A stretch of 44,294 bases of DNA from Sulfurimonas sp. UBA2011 (GCA_002335055.1 DDCH01000003.1:1-44294); one strand, 5' to 3'. Shown: positions 14,822 through 23,583, counted from the stretch's first letter. Notes: generated from the letters alone by a model not told the origin. Made by a program: numbers and translations.

Positions 14822-16115
14822 ATCGTGGAATTATGCAAGATAACTTGGAATTTAGCTGTAAAGAAGCAATCGTTCCATCAATTCCATCATCTCTATTTTT
14901 TATTATAATTTTTGCACCTAAGGCATCTGCAGCACTCTGTGCTAGAAAAAGACCTAGTCCAACACCCTGTTTATTACCTTGTCTAACAAAAGGTGCAAAT
15001 AAATCAACACTATCATCAATTCCACATCCCTCATCAATAACTTCAATTAGTAGTCCATAATCATCTTGAGAACTTCTTAAAATTACTGTTTTGTCTTTTG
15101 GTGTGAATTTTAAAGCATTTTGTAGAAAGTTTTGAATGATTTGATTTAAAAGGCTTACCTGTAGCATCGCCATAAAAGCATTTGGTTCAAAACTCATCTC
15201 CAATTCTTTACCTTCATTTGCAGCAAGTAGCTTGAAGTCATCCGCTTTTTGTTTTAAGATAGAGATTACATCCACTTGCTTTGGTTTCTCAAGCTGTGCA
15301 CCCTCTTGTCGTCCCATATTTAAGATATTTGAGACAATTATATTCATCTCATCAATACTTTTGTTTGTAGTTTTTAAAGCATCAATATATTCTTTTGGTG
15401 AGCGCTCTTTTATAAGGGTAACTTGATTTTTGAGTTTTATAACTGCAAGAGGAGTTTTTAACTCATGTGCTGTTCCAATGAAAAGCTCTTTTTGGTATTT
15501 TACAAAATTTTGTATACGAGCGATTAGGTGATTTAATATTTCGCCTAGTGGTTCAAACTCTTTTGGAAGAGTAGTCGTCTCGATAGGTTTTAAAAGGTGC
15601 TCATTCATATTAGAAAGCTTTGCACTGAGTTGTTTTATAGGTCTTACAAGTATTCTTGAGAGTGCTATAGAATAAAGGACAACGAGTAAAAAACCGGCGA
15701 TATTGATAATGAAAATATATCTAAGTATTCTGTTTAAAAGCTTTTTGGTACTGGAGATGTCTTTTGTGATTTTGAGATAGGCATTATTTTTAAGATCAAA
15801 AGGATAAATAAGTGTAAGATAAGTATGTGTTCTTACTGTTTTTTCATATTCAGAGATATCTATATCTTCATTTTCTAGATATACTATTTGAATATTAAGC
15901 AAGAAAAAGTTTTCACTGAAATTTTTATCTTCTTGAAAGAGTGATTGGTCGTTAGAAATATTTTGAGCATACTTTAGTAGTTCTTCATGTTTTTCATCAT
16001 AAATAGATTTTTCGATAAAAAAGTATAAAATTAAAGAGAAAGCAAAAATGAGAGCAAGAGTAGATATGATGATTTGAATTAGAAAGTCTTGACGAATACT
16101 GTGTTTTGTTAACAT
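14814..16115 (-). CDS. sensor histidine kinase, probable partner of the CosR/HsrA-like regulator
   Basis: 433 residues. There are two membrane helices (about 11-33 and 131-152) with a roughly 95-residue sensor part between, and a HAMP-like linker to about 205. The phospho-acceptor region is TAHELKTPLAV with H217. The ATPase has an N-box LLNQIIQNFLQNALKFTP, a G1 box VIDEGCGID and a G2 box GVGLGLFLAQS. All catalytic parts are present. It starts 61 bases downstream of the response regulator on the same strand, so it is likely co-transcribed. The signal is unknown; the sensor region has no named domain that I can see. Confidence 0.92.
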   Translation of the reverse strand: MLTKHSIRQDFLIQIIISTLALIFAFSLILYFFIEKSIYDEKHEELLKYAQNISNDQSLFQEDKNFSENFFLLNIQIVYLENEDIDISEYEKTVRTHTYLTLIYPFDLKNNAYLKITKDISSTKKLLNRILRYIFIINIAGFLLVVLYSIALSRILVRPIKQLSAKLSNMNEHLLKPIETTTLPKEFEPLGEILNHLIARIQNFVKYQKELFIGTAHELKTPLAVIKLKNQVTLIKERSPKEYIDALKTTNKSIDEMNIIVSNILNMGRQEGAQLEKPKQVDVISILKQKADDFKLLAANEGKELEMSFEPNAFMAMLQVSLLNQIIQNFLQNALKFTPKDKTVILRSSQDDYGLLIEVIDEGCGIDDSVDLFAPFVRQGNKQGVGLGLFLAQSAADALGAKIIIKNRDDGIDGTIASLQLNSKLSCIIPRSK

Positions 16116-16176
16116 GAGTACAACCTCAAATATTATAGATTTGAGATTATATCATTAAAGTTTTAAAAGAGCTGGA

Positions 16177-16851
16177 TTAAGAGAGCTCTTTTGGGAAACA
16201 AAATCTATAACCACGACGACGTACAGTCTCGATAGTTGTGATTTGTAATGGTTTGTCCATTTTTTGTCTAATTTGGTTAATAGCAACTTCGATTACGTTT
16301 GGAGTTACAAGTTCTGGTTCTTCCCAAATAGCGTCAAGAAGTTGTTCTTTAGAAACAATTTGATCACGGTGACGAGCAAGATGAGTAAGTACTTCAAAAG
16401 GTTTACCTTTAAGTTCTATCTCTTGCTCTTTATAAGTGATTTTTTCTTCTTCAGGGTTGATAACTAAGTCTTCGATTTCGATGATGTTAGATCCACCAAA
16501 ACGTAAACGTGCTTCAATACGAGCAACAAGAACATCAAAATCAAAAGGTTTTCTGATATAGTCATCAGCACCAGCACGTAGTGCTTCGATTTCACTTTCA
16601 TTATCATCTCTTGCTGAGATTACAACGACTGCTGTTTTAGGAGTGTTTGACTTGATATCACCAATGATATCTACTGAATTACCATCAGGTAACATCCAAT
16701 CCATTAGAACTAAATCATAGTTACGAATGTCAAGATAGTACTCGCCATCTTTAAGTGTTTCAACAACATCACTTTGGTAACCAAATTCTTTAAGTCCCTC
16801 TGCGAGCATTTTGTTTAATGTAACTTCATCTTCAATGATAAGAATGCGCAT
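16177..16851 (-). CDS. OmpR-family response regulator, CosR/HsrA (HP1043) type
   Basis: 224 residues with a receiver domain (1-120) and a winged-helix DNA-binding domain (125-220). The acidic pocket E7-D8, phospho-acceptor D51 (LVLMDWMLP), S79 and K101 are all present. The C-terminal half (ELKGKPFEVLTHLARH, IWEEPELVTPNVIEVAINQI, TVRRRGYRFCFPK) is, as I recall, nearly identical to Campylobacter CosR and Helicobacter HsrA, essential regulators of oxidative stress and core metabolism that lack a normal phospho-acceptor and have no kinase. Here the acceptor is normal and a kinase gene follows. The neighbours (ferredoxin, Ppx/GppA, folB) also fit the CosR locus. Confidence 0.9.
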   Translation of the reverse strand: MRILIIEDEVTLNKMLAEGLKEFGYQSDVVETLKDGEYYLDIRNYDLVLMDWMLPDGNSVDIIGDIKSNTPKTAVVVISARDDNESEIEALRAGADDYIRKPFDFDVLVARIEARLRFGGSNIIEIEDLVINPEEEKITYKEQEIELKGKPFEVLTHLARHRDQIVSKEQLLDAIWEEPELVTPNVIEVAINQIRQKMDKPLQITTIETVRRRGYRFCFPKELS

Positions 16852-16884
16852 TAATAATTTCCTGTATGTAAATATTTTGGCGAA

Positions 16885-16890
16885 ATTATA
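16885..16890 (-). promoter_or_regulatory. -10 box of the response regulator-kinase unit
   Basis: TATAAT on the minus strand, in GCTATAATTTCG, 33 bases before the regulator ATG. An AGGA ribosome binding site follows. No -35 is evident. Confidence 0.6.
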
Positions 16891-16952
16891 GCGTAGTTTT
16901 AGCTTACCTTAAAGTTTTTTTCAATTTTCTTTAAAAAAAAATAAAGTTTGGA

Positions 16953-17282
16953 TTAAGAATTGAAATCTTTAAATAGACTAACACTAACCTGACAGTCGGG
17001 GAGAATTGATGGTTTCGTTATTTTTAGTTCAAGGGCATTTATCTTTTGAAATTCTTTTTTAAGGGAAACATGCAAATAAAGAAGAGCATCTTCAATAAGT
17101 AAGAACTCTTGAGTAAGCATAGAGTTTTTTATCAGTGCACTAACATCAGCATAGTTAATAAACTCGTCTTCATAGTTATATTCTAATTCAAGATTGATTA
17201 TAACTTCTTGAGGTTTAACTCTCTCAAAGTCGAGGATTCCAATAATAGTTTGAAATCTTAAATCTTGAATGTGAACCTTCAT
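16953..17282 (-). CDS. folB: dihydroneopterin aldolase-family protein (folate biosynthesis)
   Basis: 109 residues, the usual size for the small FolB fold. It has IIGILDFERVKPQEVIINLELEY-type residues at the N-terminus (the G-I-x-x-x-E-R motif), YADVSALI, the catalytic-region FLLIEDAL, and C-terminal KPSILPDCQVSVSL. FolB converts dihydroneopterin to hydroxymethyl-dihydropterin, the substrate of FolK, which is also encoded in this window. Its ATG overlaps the plsY stop by one base (TAATG), so the two are translationally coupled. Confidence 0.82.
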   Translation of the reverse strand: MKVHIQDLRFQTIIGILDFERVKPQEVIINLELEYNYEDEFINYADVSALIKNSMLTQEFLLIEDALLYLHVSLKKEFQKINALELKITKPSILPDCQVSVSLFKDFNS

Positions 17283-17899
17283 TAGACTACGGCTTTTTCT
17301 TGACCACTAAAGAGGCGAATAATATTTGGAATATGTTTGTAGTATAAAATAAAAACAATGAATACTACTGGTGCATGTGCCATATCTGGATGGATAAAAA
17401 AACTTGATATTAATAATACTAAAACACCTGTAAGTGAAGATACTGAAGAGATTTTGATAGTTTTGGCTAAAACCCCCCAGACTACTAATGCGATTAGTGT
17501 CTCCTGTGGCAGCATAAACATCATTACACCCATACCTGTTGCAATTCCTTTACCACCTTCTAGTCCAAGATAAGGAGAAAAGCAGTGTCCAATTACTGCT
17601 AAAACACCTATGGCCCATAGTGTTGACTCGCTCATACCCATGAAGTAAGCTACAGTTAAAACAGCGACACCCTTAAATGCATCTAGTGCAAGTGTTGCTA
17701 TACCAAGCTTTTTTGCTAGAGAGGGGTTTGTCTCTTTTACAACTCTTAAGACATTTGTTGCACCTATACTACCACTACCACTTGATTTAATATTGACACC
17801 AGCAAATTTTTTTGCTAAAAGTAAACCAAATGGGATACCACCAACTAAGTAAGCAGCAATAAAAAACTGTACATTTGTATTAAATAAAAAATCCATCAT
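17282..17899 (-). CDS. plsY: acyl-phosphate:glycerol-3-phosphate acyltransferase PlsY
   Basis: 205 residues and several membrane helices, typical of PlsY, which makes lysophosphatidic acid from acyl-phosphate in the inner membrane. Conserved loops are visible: GGIPFGLLLAK, GSGSIGATNVLR (phosphate loop) and GHCFSPYLGLEGGKGIATGMG. Two ATGs are adjacent at 17899 and 17896. The second is better spaced from AAGG, so the true start may be 17896. It is coupled to folB downstream. Confidence 0.93.
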   Translation of the reverse strand: MMDFLFNTNVQFFIAAYLVGGIPFGLLLAKKFAGVNIKSSGSGSIGATNVLRVVKETNPSLAKKLGIATLALDAFKGVAVLTVAYFMGMSESTLWAIGVLAVIGHCFSPYLGLEGGKGIATGMGVMMFMLPQETLIALVVWGVLAKTIKISSVSSLTGVLVLLISSFFIHPDMAHAPVVFIVFILYYKHIPNIIRLFSGQEKAVV

Positions 17900-17912
17900 A
17901 AACCTTAAGTAT

Positions 17913-17918
17913 ATTATA
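17913..17918 (-). promoter_or_regulatory. -10 box of plsY-folB
   Basis: TATAAT on the minus strand (ACATATAATATAC), about 13-16 bases before the plsY start, giving a very short leader. It is back to back with the nadA promoter. Confidence 0.5.
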
Positions 17919-17967
17919 TGTTGACATTCTACACTTATAATATTAATATGTAGATAAATTATTTCGA

Positions 17968-17973
17968 TATAAT
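17968..17973 (+). promoter_or_regulatory. -10 box of nadA-nadC-flhB
   Basis: TATAAT in ATTTCGATATAATG, 29 bases before the nadA TTG. An AGGA ribosome binding site lies between. The -35 region is poor. Confidence 0.6.
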
Positions 17974-18002
17974 GATTACAATACTAATAATTAGGATATT
18001 TT

Positions 18003-19001
18003 TTGCAATTAAGTAACGAAGAGTTAAAAATAAAAATCAATGAGTTAAAAGAGAAGTTAGATGTAACAGTTGTTGCCCACTTCTACCAACGTGACGAAGT
18101 GTTTGAAATGGCTGATATTACAGGTGATTCTCTTGAACTTGCCATAAGAACACAAGCAGATAACAGTAAGTTTATACTTTTTTGTGGTGTTGGTTTTATG
18201 GGTCAAAGTGTAAAAGTTTTGAGCCCAGAGAAACGTGTAGTAATGCCAAAAATAGCCTGTTGTGCTATGGCTCGTATGATTGACTCTTTATACTTTGATG
18301 ATAGTGTTAAGTTCTTAAACAAGAATGGAATCAAAAGTGAAGATATTTTACCTATCACATATATCAACTCAAATGCAGATGTAAAAGCAAAAGTTGGTGA
18401 GATGGGTGGGATGGTCTGTACATCTTCAAATGCCAAGGTCATTATTACTAAAGCCTTAGAAGAGGGTAAAAAAATCCTTTTTGTTCCAGACAGATGTTTA
18501 GGCCAAAACATAGCAAACCAGATGGGTTTAAAATCTATGATAATAGGACAAGAAGGTGACCCTAAAGAGTGTGACATTTTATGTTACGATGGTTTTTGTT
18601 CTGTGCACCAACTCTTTACAGTTGATGATATTGCATTTTATAGAAAAAAATTCCCAGGTATTTTAATAGCGACACACCCAGAATGTGATCCAACTATTTG
18701 TGATGCAAGTGACTTTGTAGGTTCTACTTCACAGCTTATCAAATATATAGCAGATTTACCAGTAGATCAAAAAGTTGCTGTTGGCACAGAGTTTAACCTC
18801 GTTAACCGCCTACGTAAGAAAAACACTTATGTTCTGAGCTCAACGAAACCAGAGTGTCCAACGATGAACGAAACAACTTTAGAAGATGTCTATCTTACAC
18901 TCAAAGCCATTGAAGATGGTGAGCCTATAAATGAGATAGAAATAGAAGATAAAACACAGAAGTGGGCGAAAATAGCCTTAGAGAGAATGTTGGCACTATG
19001 A
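18003..19001 (+). CDS. nadA: quinolinate synthase A
   Basis: 332 residues. It condenses iminoaspartate with dihydroxyacetone phosphate to quinolinate, using a [4Fe-4S] cluster. Motifs: VVAHFYQRDEV near residue 22, ITGDSLELA, IACCAMARM, MVCTSSNAK, CDGFC-like LCYDGFCSVHQLF, THPECDPTICD and STKPECPTMNETTLEDV, giving the expected cluster cysteines. It starts at TTG behind AGGA. The nadC start overlaps the stop as ATGA. The iminoaspartate supplier NadB is not in this window. Confidence 0.95.
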   Translation: MQLSNEELKIKINELKEKLDVTVVAHFYQRDEVFEMADITGDSLELAIRTQADNSKFILFCGVGFMGQSVKVLSPEKRVVMPKIACCAMARMIDSLYFDDSVKFLNKNGIKSEDILPITYINSNADVKAKVGEMGGMVCTSSNAKVIITKALEEGKKILFVPDRCLGQNIANQMGLKSMIIGQEGDPKECDILCYDGFCSVHQLFTVDDIAFYRKKFPGILIATHPECDPTICDASDFVGSTSQLIKYIADLPVDQKVAVGTEFNLVNRLRKKNTYVLSSTKPECPTMNETTLEDVYLTLKAIEDGEPINEIEIEDKTQKWAKIALERMLAL

Positions 19002-19813
19002 TAGCTGCGTTTGTTCGTGAAGCACTTAATGAAGATGTAGGACGTGGAGACCTTTATGCTTTAGTAGAGCCTGCAATAGCTGCATCTGCAAAAATAATCG
19101 CTAAAAGTGATGGAATAGTTGCAGGTGTTAAATATATAGATGTTTTGTGCGAGATAGAAGGTCTTAAAATCACTTGGTTGAAAAATGATAGTGAGAGTTT
19201 TGTAAAGGGTGATATTTTAGCAACGCTAAACGCAGACTCTCATACTCTACTTCGATGTGAACGTACAATACTAGATATACTGCTTCATGCAAGTTCTATT
19301 GCAACTTTAACAAACAAGTATGTACAACTAATAGAACCATTCGGTATTAAACTTCTCGACACAAGAAAAACACGGCCACTATTACGTATTTTTGAGAAGT
19401 ATGCAACGAGAACAGGTGGTGCTGTAAATCATAGAATGGGACTTGATGACTCCCTCATGATAAAAGATACACACCTAAAAACAATCAAAGATTTAAAGGC
19501 CTATATAGTTAAGGCAAGACAAAACATTCCTTTTACAGCAAAAATAGAAGTCGAAGCAGAAACATTTCTTATAGCAAAAATAGCGTTTGAAGCAAAATGT
19601 GACATAGTTATGTGCGATAATATGACTCCAAAACAGATAAAAGAGATAGTAGCATTTAGAGATGAAAACTATCCTCATATACTTCTTGAAGCAAGTGGAA
19701 ATATCTCTTTAGAGACAATTGAGTCTTATGCTAAGAGTGGTGTAGATGCAATTAGCTCTGGTTCTTTAATACATCAGGCCAACTGGATAGACTTGTCTAT
19801 GAAAATGGACTAA
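18998..19813 (+). CDS. nadC: nicotinate-nucleotide pyrophosphorylase (carboxylating)
   Basis: 271 residues from ATG 18998, which overlaps the nadA stop (ATGA). A longer frame from 18962 would run inside nadA and add 12 unrelated residues. It converts quinolinate and PRPP to nicotinate mononucleotide. Seen motifs: LNEDVGRGD at the N-terminus, HASSIATLTNKY, LDTRKTRPLLRIFEKYATRTGGAVNHRMGLDD-type residues near 122-155 (R/K/H for phosphoribosyl and carboxylate binding), and VEAET and LEASGN near the end. Confidence 0.94.
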   Translation: MIAAFVREALNEDVGRGDLYALVEPAIAASAKIIAKSDGIVAGVKYIDVLCEIEGLKITWLKNDSESFVKGDILATLNADSHTLLRCERTILDILLHASSIATLTNKYVQLIEPFGIKLLDTRKTRPLLRIFEKYATRTGGAVNHRMGLDDSLMIKDTHLKTIKDLKAYIVKARQNIPFTAKIEVEAETFLIAKIAFEAKCDIVMCDNMTPKQIKEIVAFRDENYPHILLEASGNISLETIESYAKSGVDAISSGSLIHQANWIDLSMKMD

Positions 19814-19828
19814 AGGTAGTCATAAAAG

Positions 19829-20881
19829 ATGGCTGATGATGCTGAAAAGACAGAAGAACCCACCGATAAAAAGATAGAAGATGCCCGTAAAGAGGGAAAT
19901 GTTCCAAAATCTCAAGACACGTCAGGGGTCATAACTCTTTTTGTTGCGATTTTAGCTGTTCTTATGCTTTTTCCTTTTATAGCAGACCATATGACGAATT
20001 TATTTAAATACTATTTTTCCCTTGTAGGTACGCCTCTAACAAAACCTTTTATGCTTGATATCGCTATTGTTACATTTAAAGAAGTACTTTTGATGGTTAT
20101 CCCTTTAGCACTGGCAGTAGCAATAGCTGGTGTAATAGCTGGATTAGCACAATTTGGCTTTTTATTTACAACTAAACCATTGATACCTGACTTTAAAAAA
20201 CTTGACCCTATTAAAGGTGCTAAAAATCTTTTTAGTCTTAAAAAGGTAATTGAAGGTGTGAAAATAACCTTTAAGGCACATACCACATTGGGGGTGGGTT
20301 TTATATTTTTCTTCTTTTTTATTGAAGAGTTACCTACTGTAGCCCTCTTTAATTTGCATGATCAACTGGACTGGTTAAAAGATAAGATGATACTTATTGC
20401 ACTTGTTATGTTACTTGTGATTTTCGTTTTTGCTCTTATTGATATTATTATTGTGCGCAAACAGTATTTTGATGGACTTAAAATGAGTAAACAAGAGATC
20501 AAAGATGAAATGAAAAGCTTGGAAGGAGATTCTCTTATTAAGTCTAAAATAAAACAAAAACAGATGGAGATATCCCGCCAACGTATGATGGCAGAAGTGC
20601 AAAATGCAGATGTTATCATTACAAATCCAACGCATTATGCCGTTGCAATTAAATATGATGAAGAGAAGACTAGGGCACCTGTAGTAGTCGCTAAAGGTAT
20701 GGACAATATGGCACAGCAAATTAAAAAAATAGCAAGAGAAAATAATGTGCATATAGTACAAAATCCTCCTCTTGCACGTTCTTTATATGCAGAAGTTGAA
20801 GTTCAAAAGCCAATACCAGAAGCACTTTTTGGAGCAGTTGCTGAAGTTCTCGCTTATGTGTATAAGATGAATAAGAAATAA
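19829..20881 (+). CDS. flhB: flagellar export apparatus protein FlhB
   Basis: 350 residues. The charged N-terminus EKTEEPTDKKIEDARKEGNVPKSQD is diagnostic. Four membrane helices lie between about residues 30 and 210, then a cytoplasmic domain with the autocleavage motif N266-P267-T268-H269 (ITNPTHYAVAIKYD), where self-cleavage between N and P switches export from rod/hook to filament substrates. The late PLAR motif (NPPLARSLY) is present. It follows nadC by 15 bases and looks functional, which matters for judging the fliA remnant. Confidence 0.95.
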   Translation: MADDAEKTEEPTDKKIEDARKEGNVPKSQDTSGVITLFVAILAVLMLFPFIADHMTNLFKYYFSLVGTPLTKPFMLDIAIVTFKEVLLMVIPLALAVAIAGVIAGLAQFGFLFTTKPLIPDFKKLDPIKGAKNLFSLKKVIEGVKITFKAHTTLGVGFIFFFFFIEELPTVALFNLHDQLDWLKDKMILIALVMLLVIFVFALIDIIIVRKQYFDGLKMSKQEIKDEMKSLEGDSLIKSKIKQKQMEISRQRMMAEVQNADVIITNPTHYAVAIKYDEEKTRAPVVVAKGMDNMAQQIKKIARENNVHIVQNPPLARSLYAEVEVQKPIPEALFGAVAEVLAYVYKMNKK

Positions 20882-20932
20882 AATTAATTATTGCAATACG
20901 TCATATTAATGATTAGATTACAGAAGTTATAG

Positions 20933-20938
20933 TAAAAT
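20933..20938 (+). promoter_or_regulatory. candidate -10 box of the restriction-modification genes
   Basis: TAAAAT in ATAGTAAAATAA, 24 bases before the methyltransferase TTG, with AGGA between. No -35 is visible. Confidence 0.45.
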
Positions 20939-20962
20939 AAATAAAAAATTAGGAAGCACTAT

Positions 20963-22003
20963 TTGAACGGAGTATCATTATTTGCAAATGTAGGCATTGC
21001 AGAAACATATATTAAAAAACACCATATTGACATTGTTGTTGCGAATGAACTATTAGACAATAGAGCACAGTTTCATCAAGAGATGCATACAAAATGTAAA
21101 ATGATTCAAGGTGATATTACTAATGATGAAGTATTCAATAAAGTACTAGCAACTGCAAAAAAGAAAAAGTGTGATTTTTTAATAGCAACTCCACCTTGTC
21201 AAGGAATGAGTCTTGCAGGTAAAATGCAAGAAAATGATCCTAGGAACTCCCTTATAAAATATGTAATTAAATTAGCAATAGAGTTAGAACCAAACAATAT
21301 CTTAATAGAAAATGTACCAAAGGTTTTAAAAACATACCTTGTTCACAATGGTAAAACAATCAAAATAACGGACTATATAAAACAAGAACTCGAACCCTTA
21401 GGTTATATAATCAATCCCGTAGTTGTGGACGCCTCAGATTATGGAACACCCCAAAGTCGAAAACGGGCTATATACCTTATCTCAAAACTACATAAATGGG
21501 AACTTCCTTCTAAAGAAGATAAAATGACAGTCAGAGAAATGATAGAGCATCTTCCTAGTTTAGAAAGTGGAGAGACATCCTCTGTTGCATTTCATAAAGC
21601 TAAAATACATAATGATAGACACATATCTTTTTTAAAGCATACCCCAACTGGCAAAACAGCTTTGCATAATAAGGTTCACTACCCAAAAAAAGTCGATGGT
21701 ACAAGAATCAAAGGCTATGACACTACATATAAACGCATAGAGTGGGATAAACCAGCTCCAACTATCACTATGGCAAATGGTTCAGTCTCTTCTCAAAACA
21801 ATGTGCACCCAGGACGATTACAAGAGGATGGTACTTATAGTGATGCTCGTGTTTTAACACTCAAAGAGATATTTATACTAACAGGATTACCCGATAGCTG
21901 GACTCCACCTGAGTGGGCAAGTGAGAATCTTATAAGACAGGTGATAGGAGAAGGGGTTCCCCCTAAGTTAATAGACCAACTCCTCTCTACTATACCTAAG
22001 TAA
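20963..22003 (+). CDS. DNA (cytosine-5) methyltransferase of a type II restriction-modification system
   Basis: 346 residues. C5-cytosine methyltransferase motifs appear in canonical order: motif I VSLFANVGIAE at the very N-terminus (S-adenosylmethionine site), motif IV PPCQG with catalytic C79, motif VI ENV (116-118), motif VIII QSRKRA (164-169), a short target-recognition region of about residues 180-260, and motifs IX/X (PAPTITMANG, QVIGEGVPPKLI). It starts at TTG with AGGA upstream. The HNH endonuclease gene begins one base after its stop, so the two form a compact unit. The recognition site cannot be read from sequence. Confidence 0.9.
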   Translation: MNGVSLFANVGIAETYIKKHHIDIVVANELLDNRAQFHQEMHTKCKMIQGDITNDEVFNKVLATAKKKKCDFLIATPPCQGMSLAGKMQENDPRNSLIKYVIKLAIELEPNNILIENVPKVLKTYLVHNGKTIKITDYIKQELEPLGYIINPVVVDASDYGTPQSRKRAIYLISKLHKWELPSKEDKMTVREMIEHLPSLESGETSSVAFHKAKIHNDRHISFLKHTPTGKTALHNKVHYPKKVDGTRIKGYDTTYKRIEWDKPAPTITMANGSVSSQNNVHPGRLQEDGTYSDARVLTLKEIFILTGLPDSWTPPEWASENLIRQVIGEGVPPKLIDQLLSTIPK

Positions 22004-22004
22004 G

Positions 22005-23126
22005 ATGGACAGTACAACAAACTTTTGGCAAGCTCCTGGTAATGGCAAAGGTTTTGATTCTTTTTTGGGTGATAATTCAAAAATGAACAATAGAACCATC
22101 GGAATACTCTCTTTTATCAAAGAAAAATCAATTAGAGATGGTTATGTTGGAGAAGATGAGTATAAAGAGAAAATTGTAGAATATCTCAGTAATAATTTTA
22201 ATGCTGACAAAAATGACAGTCTTAAAACACACTTTTATAAACCTGCATTATTTTATGGTTTTATCCACAGAAATAAAAATCATGATTTATCATTGAGTAT
22301 AGAAGGAAACTTGTTTTTAAATTTTTATAAACAAAAAAACTATAAAGAGTGTCTCAAACTTGTTGTAAACCAGTTAGATAATACTACTTATCCAAATCAG
22401 GCAACAGAGAAAGTGCAAAACTTAAAACTATTTCCCTTTAGGATTCTTTTTAAACTACTACTTGAGAACAAAACGATTTCTGCAAAATTTATTAGTGAGA
22501 ACCTAGTACATATCACTGAGTATAAAGATGTGTTAGAGTATGAAAGATATAAAGATTTAATCAAAATAAATAGTTTTAGGGTAGAATCAACTGAGTCGAC
22601 AAAGTTTCAAAAGTTTAACACTTGGATAGTTAACTCTTTAGTGGATTTAAACATTTTACAACTCCTTGGTGGTCAATTGTCGATACGAGATGCAATGATT
22701 TCACATATAGAAGTCCTCTATGAAAAAGTAAGTTTTAGTGATATGTTCTTTAGTTCAACTACCTGTGAAGTAAACAATAGTGTTGGTGAAAAAAGAGTTA
22801 AACGCGATGCTTCTTTAATCTTGGATGCGAAAAAGAGAGATGACTATTTATGCAGTATAGATAATCAACACAATACTTTTATCTCGAAAGGGGTGAACTA
22901 TGTTGAAGGGCATCATGTTATACCTATGTTTCAACAAAAAAACTACAATTTTAAACTTGATGATGTGGACAACATTGTTTCTTTATGTCCTAACTGCCAT
23001 AGGGAGATACATTCAGCAGATGATAAAATGCAGATATTAAATAAACTATATCAACTTAATATCTCTTTTATGCAGAGTAATAATATAGGTTTAAACGATT
23101 TATATAAAATGTACCAATGTGGATGA
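22005..23126 (+). CDS. HNH restriction endonuclease paired with the C5 methyltransferase
   Basis: 373 residues. The C-terminal part is an HNH nuclease: GHHVIPM with H303-H304, DNIVSLCPNCHREIH with C328, C331 and H332, and an upstream KRDDYLCSI that may supply a further cysteine. The N-terminal about 260 residues have no motif I recognise; several helix-rich stretches could form winged-helix DNA-recognition domains. The placement directly after a solitary C5 methyltransferase gene supports a restriction role. The start at 22005 has only a weak ribosome site (AAGTAAG); an in-frame ATG at 22083 is an alternative. Confidence 0.8.
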   Translation: MDSTTNFWQAPGNGKGFDSFLGDNSKMNNRTIGILSFIKEKSIRDGYVGEDEYKEKIVEYLSNNFNADKNDSLKTHFYKPALFYGFIHRNKNHDLSLSIEGNLFLNFYKQKNYKECLKLVVNQLDNTTYPNQATEKVQNLKLFPFRILFKLLLENKTISAKFISENLVHITEYKDVLEYERYKDLIKINSFRVESTESTKFQKFNTWIVNSLVDLNILQLLGGQLSIRDAMISHIEVLYEKVSFSDMFFSSTTCEVNNSVGEKRVKRDASLILDAKKRDDYLCSIDNQHNTFISKGVNYVEGHHVIPMFQQKNYNFKLDDVDNIVSLCPNCHREIHSADDKMQILNKLYQLNISFMQSNNIGLNDLYKMYQCG

Positions 23127-23169
23127 GTCAATATTAAAGTAGTTTTGGGTAGGATTCTATTCAGAAAAA

Positions 23170-23175
23170 TATAAT
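23170..23175 (+). promoter_or_regulatory. -10 box heading the long lpxC-infB-xseA run
   Basis: TATAAT in AAATATAATTTTTA, 31 bases before the ATG at 23206, with AAGGAA as ribosome site. It could drive the genes from 23206 onward, which run in one direction with small gaps. Confidence 0.5.
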
Positions 23176-23205
23176 TTTTAAGAAATAATAAATTAAGGAA
23201 ATAAA

Positions 23206-23583
23206 ATGAGTGAACAAACAAAATTAATAGCAGGTATACAAGAGTTAGTGACGAAGATTTTACAAAATGGTACTGTAACTGAAGAAGAAGGTTTAGCAAT
23301 TAACACCTTAGAAGATGAACTATTTAAAGAAAACTCTTTTAAACCCAGTACAGACAAACAAGGCTCATTACAAGGTGAAGAGGTAGCGACTCTTTTTTTT
23401 AACAAAGAGACAGAAAATGCCATCGCAAAATTAATAAAGTACGAGATTACACCTGAAGACTTTTTTGGATTTGTAGGTTACCATTATGATGATGAGCATC
23501 CTGATGAAGCACTAATTGGAATGTTTACAGTAGCTTTTGTTACCGATATTAATGAAAAATATCAACTAATAAATAAAAAATAG
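23206..23583 (+). CDS. conserved-looking hypothetical protein, acidic, soluble
   Basis: 125 residues behind a good ribosome site (AAGGAA). I do not recognise a family. It is acidic, has no signal peptide or membrane helix, and has a mainly helical first half (about residues 1-75). A second part contains the tract GYHYDDEHPDE, an acidic/histidine-rich stretch that could bind metal or simply be a loop. It lies between the restriction genes and the envelope/translation run and is followed 24 bases later by the next gene, so it is likely the first gene of that operon rather than part of the restriction unit. Confidence 0.65.
   Translation: MSEQTKLIAGIQELVTKILQNGTVTEEEGLAINTLEDELFKENSFKPSTDKQGSLQGEEVATLFFNKETENAIAKLIKYEITPEDFFGFVGYHYDDEHPDEALIGMFTVAFVTDINEKYQLINKK

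Noticed and set aside
23127..23205. A terminator or riboswitch between the endonuclease gene and 23206
   Set aside because: No convincing stem followed by a T-tract and no recognised aptamer; only a -10 box and ribosome site are visible.
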